Counted from the first letter of the stretch, positions 16,653 through 25,585 are shown. The stretch is DNA of 64,000 nucleotides from Clostridium grantii DSM 8605 (GCF_900129965.1 NZ_FQXM01000017.1:29459-93458); one strand, 5' to 3'. Translations and numbers: made by a program. Notes: generated by a model not told the origin, from the sequence alone.

Positions 16653-17747
16653 ATGGAAGCAGTTTCAAACAAGGCAAATTTGGAAGCAAATATTGCAAAA
16701 CAAAAATTATCATCTAATTTTCTAAAAAAAGGTATTTTTATCGCTCTTTTTTCAGGTTTAATGTATGGATTCTATTCTGCATTTTTAACACTGGGAATGA
16801 CAAAAGGAATTTGGGGAGACTGGTATGGGGATAATACAGCTGGTTTATCAGCATTAGTTATTACATTTTTGCTTGGAGCACTTGGTTCTGCAGTAAACGA
16901 TATTTGTAGTGCGATTTGGGCAATAATTTATGCGGCGGTTAAAGGTAAACTTGGAGATTTTTTCAGATGTCTTAATACTACTCCAGGCCGTGTAATGATA
17001 TTAGCAGCTCTTATAGGAGGACCAATTTCAAGTACAGCTTACGTGGTAGCTTTAAAGATGGCTGGCTCTATTGTTATTCCAATTACTGCTCTTTGTCCGG
17101 CTATTGGTGCTATTTTAGCAAGAATTTTATTTAAGCAAAAATTAAATAAACGTATGATCATTGGTATTGGTATATGTATTTTATCTAGTGTTATGATTGG
17201 TAGTACTGGTGTAGGCGCTGATGCTCCAGAGGGAATGTTAATTGGACTTTGCATTGCTTTTATCGCAGCACTTGGATGGGGATTTGAAGGTTGTGTAGCT
17301 GGTTATGGTACAGCTATGATTGACTCAGAAATTGGTATTACAATTCGTCAAACAACATCTGGACTTTCAAATTTAATAATATTAGTACCTTTATTTGGAA
17401 TTATATTTGGTGATGGAATTAAATTTTCAACTGATTTAGTTGCCCAAGCATTTACAAGTGGTCCAGCAATGTTCTGGTTTGCTTTAAGTGGTCTTTGTGC
17501 ATTTCTTTCATACATGTGTTGGTATAACGGTAACAGTATGTGTGGTGCAGCTCTTGGTATGGCTTGTAATGGTACATTTTCTTTCTGGGGTCCATTCTGT
17601 TGTTGGATAGTTCTTGGAGTAATTGCAGGTATGGATGGATGGGCATTACCTCCAATTGTTTGGTTTGCAGCATTATTAATGATGTTTGGTATTCTTGTAA
17701 TAGCTATGAATCCAATGGAGTTATTCAAAAAAAAGGAGGTAGCATAA
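16653..17747 (+). CDS. DMT/EamA-like permease, cassette copy 1
   Basis: This 364-residue integral membrane protein has about ten hydrophobic segments. It matches the drug/metabolite (EamA-like) fold in layout, with duplicated halves and small-residue-rich helices; exact family membership is my inference. It is strongly similar along its length to the copy at 18090 (for example GMTKGxWGDWYGxNTAGLSA and WGFEGCVAGYGTAMID). Position ahead of the choline-lyase shell operon and a shared promoter type suggest uptake of choline or export of a product such as trimethylamine; neither is shown. The 88-residue gene follows after one base. Confidence 0.8.
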   Translation: MEAVSNKANLEANIAKQKLSSNFLKKGIFIALFSGLMYGFYSAFLTLGMTKGIWGDWYGDNTAGLSALVITFLLGALGSAVNDICSAIWAIIYAAVKGKLGDFFRCLNTTPGRVMILAALIGGPISSTAYVVALKMAGSIVIPITALCPAIGAILARILFKQKLNKRMIIGIGICILSSVMIGSTGVGADAPEGMLIGLCIAFIAALGWGFEGCVAGYGTAMIDSEIGITIRQTTSGLSNLIILVPLFGIIFGDGIKFSTDLVAQAFTSGPAMFWFALSGLCAFLSYMCWYNGNSMCGAALGMACNGTFSFWGPFCCWIVLGVIAGMDGWALPPIVWFAALLMMFGILVIAMNPMELFKKKEVA

Positions 17748-17748
17748 A

Positions 17749-18015
17749 ATGAAGCCTCTTAATTACGCAATTTTAAAGCATTTTACAAAAGTTAAAGAAG
17801 CTTGTGCAGATGATGTTATAAATGCTTTAAAAGGAGAGTATGGGAATTTTAAGGCATTAAATAAAAAAGCAGTAATAACCGCTTTAATGACTGCAGAAGC
17901 AAATGGTCTTATTGAAGAAACAAGATTTGAATTAGATAACAATCATGAGTTGAGAGTTTATTACCATGCACATAAAGATGGTGCTGATACAATCAACAAA
18001 TATATTAAAGAGTAA
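17749..18015 (+). CDS. Small winged-helix-like protein paired with permease, copy 1
   Basis: This 88-residue soluble protein begins MKPLNYAILKHFTKVKEAC. Its pattern looks like a small winged helix: three helices (about 5-55) ending in NGLIEETRFEL, then a beta hairpin. I know no function. It starts one base after the permease stop with GGAGG inside the permease end, so translation is coupled. It is nearly identical to the protein at 19189, including about 48 identical bases (GCTTTAATGACTGCAGAAGC onward). It may regulate the permease or its operon. Confidence 0.75.
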   Translation: MKPLNYAILKHFTKVKEACADDVINALKGEYGNFKALNKKAVITALMTAEANGLIEETRFELDNNHELRVYYHAHKDGADTINKYIKE

Positions 18016-18089
18016 GTTAAACTTAAATTTATTTTTACATAAAAAGCTTAATAAAAAACAAAAGAAATTATAAAAAGGAGTTTTATTTT

Positions 18090-19202
18090 ATGAATGATAA
18101 TTCAAATGTAGCAAGTTTACAAGCAATTGCTGCCAAAAAGAAAGTATCAAGTGATTTTTTCAAAAAAGGTTTGTCTCTAGCTTTATTTTCAGGACTTGCA
18201 TACGGACTATATACTGCATTCTTAACTATGGGTATGACTAAAGGAGTTTGGGGCGATTGGTACGGTGCTAATACAGCTGGTTTATCCGCATTTGTTATAG
18301 TATATTTACTTGCTGCCATTGGTAATGCAATAAATGATACATGCAGTGCGGTTTGGGCACTTTTGTATGCATCAAGTAAAGGTAAATTTGGAGATTTTTT
18401 AAGATCTATTAACACTGCTCCAGGACGAATTATGATATTAGCAGCGCTTATTGGAGGCCCTATAGCTGGTACTGCTTATGTTATAGCTCTTCAAATGGCA
18501 GGTTCAATAGTTGTTCCAATATCAGCTCTTTGTCCTGCAGTTGCTGCTATTTTAGGTAAAATCTTATATAAGCAGGAATTAAATAAGCGTATGGCCTTTG
18601 GTATTGCGATATGTGTATTTGCTAGTTTCTTAATTGGTAGTACAGGTTTTGGAAGTGAGGCATCAGCAAGTACTTTTATAGGAATTTTAATAGCTCTTAT
18701 TGCAGCTCTTGCATGGGGATTTGAAGGCTGTGTTGCTGGATATGGTACAGCTATGATTGACCCAGAAATTGGTATTTGTATTCGTCAGGTAACATCAGGT
18801 ATAGCAAATTTATTCATACTAGTTCCTATTTTTGGAATAATGGCAGGTGGAATAAATATTTCTACAAATCTTGTTTTACAAGCATTCACAAGTGGTTCTG
18901 CAATGATTTGGTTTGCAATAAGTGGTTTTTTATCATTTGTTACATTTATGACATGGTATGCTGGAAACAGTATGTGTGGAGCAGGATTAGGTACTGCAGC
19001 TAATGGTACATATTCATTCTTTGGACCATTATTCTGTTTATTATTATTAGGAGTATACGGTGGATTAGATGGATGGGCATTACCTTCTGTTGCTTGGGTT
19101 GGAGCTGTAATAATGATGTTTGGTATTCTAACAATATCTATGAATCCAATGGATCTTTTGAAAAGAAAAAAAGGGGAGGTTCAATTAGATGAAGCCGCTT
19201 AA
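18090..19202 (+). CDS. DMT/EamA-like permease, cassette copy 2
   Basis: This 370-residue paralogue of the protein at 16653 has the same membrane topology and the same conserved segments (WGDWYG, NxTCSAVWALLYA, PGRIMILAALIGGPI, FEGCVAGYGTAMID). It differs mainly at the N-terminus and in a longer charged tail (LKRKKGEVQLDEAA). The next gene overlaps it by 14 bases. Two diverged copies kept side by side may differ in substrate or direction, or may form a hetero-oligomer. Confidence 0.8.
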   Translation: MNDNSNVASLQAIAAKKKVSSDFFKKGLSLALFSGLAYGLYTAFLTMGMTKGVWGDWYGANTAGLSAFVIVYLLAAIGNAINDTCSAVWALLYASSKGKFGDFLRSINTAPGRIMILAALIGGPIAGTAYVIALQMAGSIVVPISALCPAVAAILGKILYKQELNKRMAFGIAICVFASFLIGSTGFGSEASASTFIGILIALIAALAWGFEGCVAGYGTAMIDPEIGICIRQVTSGIANLFILVPIFGIMAGGINISTNLVLQAFTSGSAMIWFAISGFLSFVTFMTWYAGNSMCGAGLGTAANGTYSFFGPLFCLLLLGVYGGLDGWALPSVAWVGAVIMMFGILTISMNPMDLLKRKKGEVQLDEAA

Positions 19203-19455
19203 TTATGCAATCTTAAAACACTTTACTAAAATTGAAGAAGCTTGTGCAGAAGATGTAATAGAAGCTTTAAAGGGGGAATATGGAAATTTTAAAGCCTTGA
19301 AAAGGACTGCTGTAATAACTGCTTTAATGACTGCAGAAGCAAATGGTCTTATTGAAGAAACAAGATTTCAACTAGATGAAAATAAAGAATTAAAAGTTTA
19401 TTATCATGCACATGCAGAAGGTGCTGAAACAATTAATAAATATATTAGAGATTAA
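19189..19455 (+). CDS. Small winged-helix-like protein paired with permease, copy 2
   Basis: This 88-residue paralogue of the protein at 17749 is of equal length, with most residues unchanged and the same central run VITALMTAEANGLIEETRF. It overlaps the end of the upstream permease by 14 bases, with GGGGAGG as the ribosome site. The tighter overlap supports one functional unit with the permease. Function unknown. Confidence 0.75.
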   Translation: MKPLNYAILKHFTKIEEACAEDVIEALKGEYGNFKALKRTAVITALMTAEANGLIEETRFQLDENKELKVYYHAHAEGAETINKYIRD

Positions 19456-19599
19456 TCATAAACATTACCTAAGGGGAATGTTATATAGAATAAATACTTT
19501 GATAATATATTAATACAATTACTTTTAGTAGATACTTAGGGGGGGGAAAAAGTCTCCCTAATACCATACTTCACAAAAATCTTTAGTATAAAAAAGATA

Positions 19600-19631
19600 T
19601 TGACTTTCCCCCAAAGGGTAAGGGATATAAT
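19600..19631 (+). promoter_or_regulatory. MerR-type promoter of the choline microcompartment operon
   Basis: TTGACT (19600-19605), a 20-bp spacer and TATAAT (19626-19631) enclose the dyad CCCCC-aaa-GGG with TAAGG behind it. The geometry is identical to the promoter at 16414. A G8 run and a possible small stem (TTAGGG/CTCCCTAA, about 19536-19561) lie just upstream. Confidence 0.8.
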
Positions 19632-19687
19632 AAAAGTATAGTAACAAACAAAAAAACGTAGGTTAAAACAGGAAGGAGGAATTATAA

Positions 19688-19984
19688 ATGAGATATTATG
19701 GAGAAGAAGCTTTAGGTCTTGTGGAAACAATAGGATTAGTTCCTGCACTTGAGGCTGCAGATAAAATGCTTAAAGCAGCTAATGTTGAATTGATTTCATA
19801 TGAAAACGTTGGTTCAACACTTGTAACAATTATGGTAAAAGGTGATGTGGGTGCGGTAAAATCTGCAGTAGAAGCAGGTGCAGCAGCAGCGGCAGCAGTT
19901 GGTAAATTAACAGCACACAATGTTATGCCTCGTCCTATTAGAGAAGTTGGAGATATTGTTTCAGTACACGATATTGATTCATAA
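19688..19984 (+). CDS. BMC-H shell protein 1
   Basis: This 98-residue protein has one canonical BMC domain (EALGLVETIGLVPALEAADKM, VKGDVGAVKSAVEAGAAAA, HNVMPRP). Such proteins form hexamers that tile microcompartment facets and act as pores. It is the first gene of the operon, behind a strong AGGAGG site, as expected for a highly expressed shell tile. An Ala-rich helix replaces the usual sequence after the second motif. Confidence 0.95.
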   Translation: MRYYGEEALGLVETIGLVPALEAADKMLKAANVELISYENVGSTLVTIMVKGDVGAVKSAVEAGAAAAAAVGKLTAHNVMPRPIREVGDIVSVHDIDS

Positions 19985-20009
19985 AATATAGAAAGGAAAT
20001 GATATAGAT

Positions 20010-20318
20010 ATGGCAAGATATGAAGCTTTAGGATTAATAGAAACTTTTGGTTTAGTTTTTGCTTTAGAAGCAGCAGACGCTATGTGTAAATCAGCAAATG
20101 TTGAACTTGTAGGATATGAGAATGTAGCATCAGGATATATATCTGTAATAGTTCGTGGTGATGTAGGTGCTTGTAGAACAGCAGTAGAAACTGGTATTGC
20201 AGCAGTTGAAGGAATGGAAGGTGGAAACCTTTATAGTTCAATAGTTATTGCAAGACCACACCAAGATCTTGAGAAAATAATAAAACGTTATGCAATTACA
20301 AATCTTATAACAGAATAA
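20010..20318 (+). CDS. BMC-H shell protein 2
   Basis: This 102-residue single-BMC-domain protein (YEALGLIETFGLVFALEAAD, VRGDVGACRTAVETGIAAV) is diverged from the first tile. It carries Cys in ADAMCKSAN and GACRTAV and a longer C-terminal tail. It probably forms mixed facets with the other hexamers. It lies 26 bases after the first shell gene. Confidence 0.94.
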   Translation: MARYEALGLIETFGLVFALEAADAMCKSANVELVGYENVASGYISVIVRGDVGACRTAVETGIAAVEGMEGGNLYSSIVIARPHQDLEKIIKRYAITNLITE

Positions 20319-20356
20319 AAACATTGATTTTTTTATGAGAAGAGGGAGAGAGAAAA

Positions 20357-21850
20357 ATGAATATTATTGATAATGATTTACTCTCCATACAGGAATCAAG
20401 AATTCTTGTGGAAAATGCGCGTGAGGCTCAAAGAAAGTTAGCAACCTTTCCCCAAGCAAAACTTGATGAGATAGTTGAGCGTATGATTGAAGAAATTGAA
20501 AAGCAATTAAAAGAACTTGCAAAAATGTCTAATGAGGAAACAGAATATGGAAAGTGGGAACATAAGTATATTAAAAATCACTTTGTATGTAAGTATCTGA
20601 AAAGTAGACTCAAAGATATAAACTGTGTAGGTATTATTAATGAAGATAAAGTGAACAAGACAATGGATATTGGAGTGCCAATGGGTGTTATTATAGCTTT
20701 TTGTCCAGCAACAAGTCCTGTTTCTACAACTATCTACAAAGCTTTGATTGCAATTAAGTCAGGAAATGCTATTATATTTTCACCTCACCCAAGAGCTAAA
20801 AGTACAATTTGTAAGACAATTGATATTTTGATTGGTGCTGCAGAAAGTGCAGGTCTTCCCGAAGGTGCTTTGGCATATTTACACACAGTAACTTCAAGTG
20901 GATCATGTGAACTTATGAATCATAGAGATACTTCACTTATAATGAACACTGGAGTTCCACAAATGCTTGATTCAGCTTATAAGTCTAGTAAGCCAGTAAT
21001 TTATGGAGGCAATGGTAATGGCCCAGTTTTTATTGAGCGTACAGCTGATATAAAGCAGGCAGCTAAAGACATAATTGATAGCAAGAACTTTGATTATGGA
21101 GTTGTTTCTGGTGCTGAACAGTCAATTGTTGTTGATAGTTGTATTGTAGCTGAAGTAAAGCAAGAACTTGAAAAAAATGGTGGATATTTCATGACTGATG
21201 ATGAAGCTGAGAAATTAGGTTGTACATTTTTTAATAAAGATGGAAGCCCAGACTTAGAGATGGTTGGTAAATCACCACAATTCTTAGCTAAAAATGCTGG
21301 TTTTAGTGTTTCAGAAGATGTAAAGGTTCTTATTTCACAACAAAAATTTGTATCTCAAAAAAATCCCTACGAAAGAGAAAAACTTTGTCCTGTATTAGCC
21401 TTTTATATAGAAGATGATTGGATGCATGCTTGTGAAAAATGTATAGAATTGTTACTTAGTGAGAGAAATGGACATACACTTGTTATACATTCAAGAGATG
21501 AACAAGTTATTCGTCAATTTGCATTGAAGAAACCAGTTGGCAGAGTACTTGTTAATACTTCTGGAACTTTTGGAAGCATAGGAGCAACTACAAATTTATT
21601 TCCTTCTATGACTTTAGGAAGTGGATCAGCAGGCAAGGGAATGACATCAGACAATGTTTCACCTATGAATTTAATATATGTACGTAAAGTTGGATATGGA
21701 GTTCGTAAGGTAGATGAAATTGTTAAAGCAACAAGCAATAAAGATGATTTACTTAATACAGTTTTAGATGATAAATTAAATGCTAATCAAACAGATAACT
21801 TTAAGTTATTAGAGAGTATTTTAAAAAAACTTATAGATGAATTAAATTAA
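20357..21850 (+). CDS. Aldehyde dehydrogenase family protein lacking the catalytic cysteine
   Basis: This 497-residue member of the acylating acetaldehyde dehydrogenase family (PduP/EutE/CutF-like) is clearly related to the enzyme at 30039. At the catalytic position it has FDYGVVSGAEQ: Ser251 (TCT at 21107-21109) replaces Cys251 of the paralogue (FDNGTICASEQ), and the preceding residues also differ. The Gly-rich loop is altered too (NTGVPQML versus TGGPGMV). The C-terminus ends in an amphipathic helix (FKLLESILKKLIDELN) that may target it to the shell. It may be a structural or regulatory partner rather than an active dehydrogenase. Confidence 0.9.
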   Translation: MNIIDNDLLSIQESRILVENAREAQRKLATFPQAKLDEIVERMIEEIEKQLKELAKMSNEETEYGKWEHKYIKNHFVCKYLKSRLKDINCVGIINEDKVNKTMDIGVPMGVIIAFCPATSPVSTTIYKALIAIKSGNAIIFSPHPRAKSTICKTIDILIGAAESAGLPEGALAYLHTVTSSGSCELMNHRDTSLIMNTGVPQMLDSAYKSSKPVIYGGNGNGPVFIERTADIKQAAKDIIDSKNFDYGVVSGAEQSIVVDSCIVAEVKQELEKNGGYFMTDDEAEKLGCTFFNKDGSPDLEMVGKSPQFLAKNAGFSVSEDVKVLISQQKFVSQKNPYEREKLCPVLAFYIEDDWMHACEKCIELLLSERNGHTLVIHSRDEQVIRQFALKKPVGRVLVNTSGTFGSIGATTNLFPSMTLGSGSAGKGMTSDNVSPMNLIYVRKVGYGVRKVDEIVKATSNKDDLLNTVLDDKLNANQTDNFKLLESILKKLIDELN

Positions 21851-21900
21851 AAAATTATACTTTAAGGTATAAAATACATTAAAGAATGCGAGGTAATAAA

Positions 21901-24441
21901 TTGGATATTCGTGAATTCACAAATAAATTTATGGAAGCTACTGAAAGCATGTCTGAAGAAGAACGTGCTAGTTTAATGCAAATGTTTTCTAGTGTTTCTA
22001 AAGAAATAACAAAAGAAGAAAAAACTATCAATAATGTTGTAAGTGATAATAACGGTCAAATTCCAGATGGAATAACAGAGCGTTTAGTTAAATTAAAAGA
22101 AAATTACATGAAACATGTTCCAACGATAACAACTCACCGTGCAAGAGCTATAACTAAAATAGCTAAAGAAAATCCTGGTACTCCTAAATCAGTTTTACGT
22201 GGTGAATGTTTTAAATATTGTTGTGAAACAGCACCATTAGTAATTCTAGACCATGAACTTATTGTTGGAGCACCAAACGGACAACCACGTGCAGGAGCAT
22301 TTTCTCCAGATATAGCTTGGAGATGGATGGTTGATGAGATTGATACAATAGGAACTCGTCCACAAGATCCATTTTACATATCCGAAGAAGATAAAAAAAT
22401 TATGCGTGAAGAGTTATTCCCATTTTGGGAAGGTAAATCAGTTGATGAATACTGTGAAGACCAGTATCGTGAAGCTGGAGTATGGGAACTTTCAGGAGAG
22501 TCTTATGTTTCAGATTGTTCATATCATGCAGTAAATGGTGGAGGAGACTCTAATCCAGGATATGATATTATCTTGATGAAAAAAGGTATGCTTGACATTA
22601 AAAAAGAGGCAGAAGAAAAATTAACGCACCTTAGTTATGAAAATCCAGAAGATATAGATAAAATATATTTCTATAAATCATTAATTAGTACTGCAGAAGG
22701 CGTTATGATATATGCAAAACGTATGTCAGAATATGCTGCTGAGTTAGCTGCAAAAGAAACTAACCCTAAACGTAAAGCAGAGTTACTAAAAATTTCAGAA
22801 GTAAATGCTAGAGTTCCAGCACATAAACCAAATACATTTTGGGAAGCAATTCAATCAGTTTGGACTATAGAATCATTACTTGTAGTTGAGGAAAATCAAA
22901 CAGGTATGTCTATAGGACGTGTTGACCAATATATGTACTCATTCTACAAAGATGATATTGAATCTGGAAGAATGAATGATTTTGAGGCATTTGAATTATC
23001 AGGTTGTATGCTTATAAAAATGTCTGAAATGATGTGGATAACAAATGAAGGTGGTTCTAAATTCTTTGCAGGATATCAGCCATTTGTTAACATGTGTTTA
23101 GGTGGTGTTACTAGAGAAGGCCGTGATGCTACAAATGAATTAACTTATCTTTTAATGGATGCAGTTCGTCACGTTAAAATATATCAACCATCTATAGCTT
23201 GTCGTATCCACAAAGGTTCACCACAAAAATATCTTAGAAAGATAGTTGATGTTATTCGTGCAGGAATGGGATTCCCAGCATGTCACTTTGATGATGTTCA
23301 TATAAAAATGATGTTAGCAAAAGGTGTTTCTTTAGAAGATGCAAGAGATTATTGTTTAATGGGATGTGTTGAACCACAGAAATCAGGAAGATTATATCAA
23401 TGGACTTCAACAGGATACACTCAATGGCCTATATGTATAGAACTTGCCCTTAACCATGGTACGCCATTATGGTATGGTAAGCAAGTATGTCCAGATGCTG
23501 GAGATTTAAGCAACTTTAAAACTTATGAGCAATTTGAAGCAGCTGTTCAAGATCAAATTAAATATATTACTAAATGGACAAGCGTTGCTACAGTAATTTC
23601 TCAACGTGTTCACAGAGATCTTGCACCAAAACCACTTATGTCTATGATGTATGAAGGATGTATGGAAAAAGGTAGAGGAGTAGAAGCAGGCGGAGCTATG
23701 TATAACTTTGGACCTGGAGTAGTATGGAGTGGTCTTGCTACTTATGCAGATTCTATGGCAGCTATAAAGAAATTAGTATTCGAAGAAAAGAAATATACTT
23801 TACAAGAAATGAACGAAGCGCTTAAAGCAGATTTCGTTGGATATGAAAAATTAAAGAAAGATTGTTTAGAAGCACCTAAGTATGGTAACGATGATGACTA
23901 TGCGGATTATATTGCCTCAGATTTGATTAACTTCACTGAAAGAGAGCATCGTAAATATAAGACATTATATTCAGTACTTAGTCATGGTACTTTATCAATT
24001 TCTAACAATACTCCATTTGGACAACTTACAGGAGCTACAGCAAATGGACGTGGAGCATGGATGCCTTTATCAGATGGTATAAGTCCATCACAAGGAGCTG
24101 ATTATAAAGGACCTACTGCTATAATTAAATCTGTTTCTAAAATGTCTTGTGAGGATATGAATATAGGAATGGTTCATAACTTTAAATTAATAGCTGGTCT
24201 TCTTGATACAAAAGAAGGTGAAGAGGGAATTATCACATTACTACGTAGTGCATGTGCTCTTCAACTTGGAGAAGTACAATTTAACTATTTAGATAATGAG
24301 ACTTTAATTGAAGCACAAAAGCACCCAGAGCAATATCGTGATTTAATAGTTCGTGTTGCAGGATATAGTGCATTCTTCGTTGAGTTATGTAAAGATGTTC
24401 AGGATGAAATCATCAGTAGAACTATGCTTACACACTTTTAA
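21901..24441 (+). CDS. cutC: Choline trimethylamine-lyase, glycyl radical enzyme CutC
   Basis: The start is the TTG at 21901 (GAGGT upstream; MDIREFTNKF), not the ATG at 21886 that contains the ribosome site. The protein is then 846 residues and its numbering matches what I recall for the Desulfovibrio enzyme: Tyr208, Asp216 (choline-binding), Cys489 and Glu491 (MGCVEPQ), Tyr506 (STGYTQW), and glycyl-radical Gly821 (RVAGYSA). It cleaves choline to trimethylamine and acetaldehyde inside the microcompartment, after activation by CutD. The N-terminal amphipathic stretch may help encapsulation. It is the short form, without the long N-terminal extension of enterobacterial CutC. Confidence 0.97.
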   Translation: MDIREFTNKFMEATESMSEEERASLMQMFSSVSKEITKEEKTINNVVSDNNGQIPDGITERLVKLKENYMKHVPTITTHRARAITKIAKENPGTPKSVLRGECFKYCCETAPLVILDHELIVGAPNGQPRAGAFSPDIAWRWMVDEIDTIGTRPQDPFYISEEDKKIMREELFPFWEGKSVDEYCEDQYREAGVWELSGESYVSDCSYHAVNGGGDSNPGYDIILMKKGMLDIKKEAEEKLTHLSYENPEDIDKIYFYKSLISTAEGVMIYAKRMSEYAAELAAKETNPKRKAELLKISEVNARVPAHKPNTFWEAIQSVWTIESLLVVEENQTGMSIGRVDQYMYSFYKDDIESGRMNDFEAFELSGCMLIKMSEMMWITNEGGSKFFAGYQPFVNMCLGGVTREGRDATNELTYLLMDAVRHVKIYQPSIACRIHKGSPQKYLRKIVDVIRAGMGFPACHFDDVHIKMMLAKGVSLEDARDYCLMGCVEPQKSGRLYQWTSTGYTQWPICIELALNHGTPLWYGKQVCPDAGDLSNFKTYEQFEAAVQDQIKYITKWTSVATVISQRVHRDLAPKPLMSMMYEGCMEKGRGVEAGGAMYNFGPGVVWSGLATYADSMAAIKKLVFEEKKYTLQEMNEALKADFVGYEKLKKDCLEAPKYGNDDDYADYIASDLINFTEREHRKYKTLYSVLSHGTLSISNNTPFGQLTGATANGRGAWMPLSDGISPSQGADYKGPTAIIKSVSKMSCEDMNIGMVHNFKLIAGLLDTKEGEEGIITLLRSACALQLGEVQFNYLDNETLIEAQKHPEQYRDLIVRVAGYSAFFVELCKDVQDEIISRTMLTHF

Positions 24442-24500
24442 GTAGAAGGTATTTGAAAAATCATAAATAGTATATAACTTGAAACTGTTTGATGGAGTTT

Positions 24501-24528
24501 GCAATCTACAGCATGTTCTGTAGATTGC
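24501..24528 (+). other. Intercistronic stem-loop between cutC and cutD
   Basis: GCAATCTACAG (24501-24511) pairs perfectly with CTGTAGATTGC (24518-24528) around a 6-base loop. No T run follows, so it is not a standard terminator. It could stabilise the cutC message or reduce readthrough so that the activase is made in smaller amounts. Confidence 0.7.
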
Positions 24529-24593
24529 AGATTATAGAATAGCTTTAAGTTATATATTAAAAATGAAGTTAATGAAACTGGAGAATTAAGAAT

Positions 24594-25547
24594 ATGAGTA
24601 ATGGAAATTTAGGTATAATCGAACGAAAAGCTAGGATTTTTAATATACAAAAATACAATATGTATGATGGAGATGGAATAAGAACTGTGGTATTTTTTCA
24701 AGGTTGCCCCCTTCGTTGTAAATGGTGTGCAAATCCTGAAGGACTGACTAAAAAGTATAGAGTTATGTTTAAAAGGGATTTATGTATTAATTGCGGAGCG
24801 TGTGTTTCGGTTTGTCCAGTAGGAATCCATACTATTTCTAATGAAACTTTAAGGCATGAGGTTAATCGTGATATAGATTGTATTGGATGCGGTAAATGCA
24901 AAGAAGCTTGTCTTAAATCAGCCTTAACTATAGTTGGAGAAATAAAAACTATTTCTGAACTTTTGAAAATTGTAGAAGAAGATAGAACATTTTATGAAGT
25001 TTCAGGTGGTGGAGTTACATTAGGTGGTGGTGAGGTTTTAATGCAACCAGAAGCAGCCTGCAATTTATTAATGGCCTGTAAGCAAGAAGGAATAAACACT
25101 GCAATTGAGACCTGTGGTTATGCAAAATTAGAATCAGTACTTAAGGCAGCTGAATTTACAGATTTATTTTTATTCGATATTAAGCATATCGATTCTGATA
25201 GACATTTCCAGTTAACAGGTGTTAGAAATGAACAGATTTTAGAGAATTTGCAGGAACTTATTCGTCGCAAATACAATGTGAAGATTCGTATGCCTTTACT
25301 TAAGGGTGTCAATGATCGTAAAGAGGATATTGAAAAAACTATGGAGTTATTAACACCATACAAAGATTATAAGAATTTTAAAGGAATTGATTTACTACCA
25401 TATCATAAGATGGGAGTAAATAAATACACTCAATTAGGTATGGAATATCCTATACAGGATGACCCGAGTTTGAAAGATGAAGATTTAGATATAATAGAAG
25501 GATGGATTAAAGGATACGATTTAACTGTAAAAATAATCCGTCATTAA
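24594..25547 (+). CDS. cutD: CutD, glycyl radical enzyme activase (radical SAM)
   Basis: This 317-residue activase has the radical-SAM motif C38-x3-C42-x2-C45 (GCPLRCKWC). Two extra [4Fe-4S] ferredoxin motifs (C64/C67/C70/C74 and C96/C99/C102/C106) lie in an insert, as in the activases of CutC-like enzymes, followed by GGGVTLGGGE. It abstracts hydrogen from Gly821 of CutC using S-adenosylmethionine. It lies 152 bases after cutC, separated by a stem-loop. Confidence 0.95.
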   Translation: MSNGNLGIIERKARIFNIQKYNMYDGDGIRTVVFFQGCPLRCKWCANPEGLTKKYRVMFKRDLCINCGACVSVCPVGIHTISNETLRHEVNRDIDCIGCGKCKEACLKSALTIVGEIKTISELLKIVEEDRTFYEVSGGGVTLGGGEVLMQPEAACNLLMACKQEGINTAIETCGYAKLESVLKAAEFTDLFLFDIKHIDSDRHFQLTGVRNEQILENLQELIRRKYNVKIRMPLLKGVNDRKEDIEKTMELLTPYKDYKNFKGIDLLPYHKMGVNKYTQLGMEYPIQDDPSLKDEDLDIIEGWIKGYDLTVKIIRH

Positions 25548-25585
25548 TAATTTTCAAATAGACAATAAGATGGAAGGTAGTGCTT

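Noticed and set aside
19536..19561. G8 run with pairing CTCCCTAA considered as a terminator
   Set aside because: No T run follows the weak stem, so it is noted only as context for the promoter.
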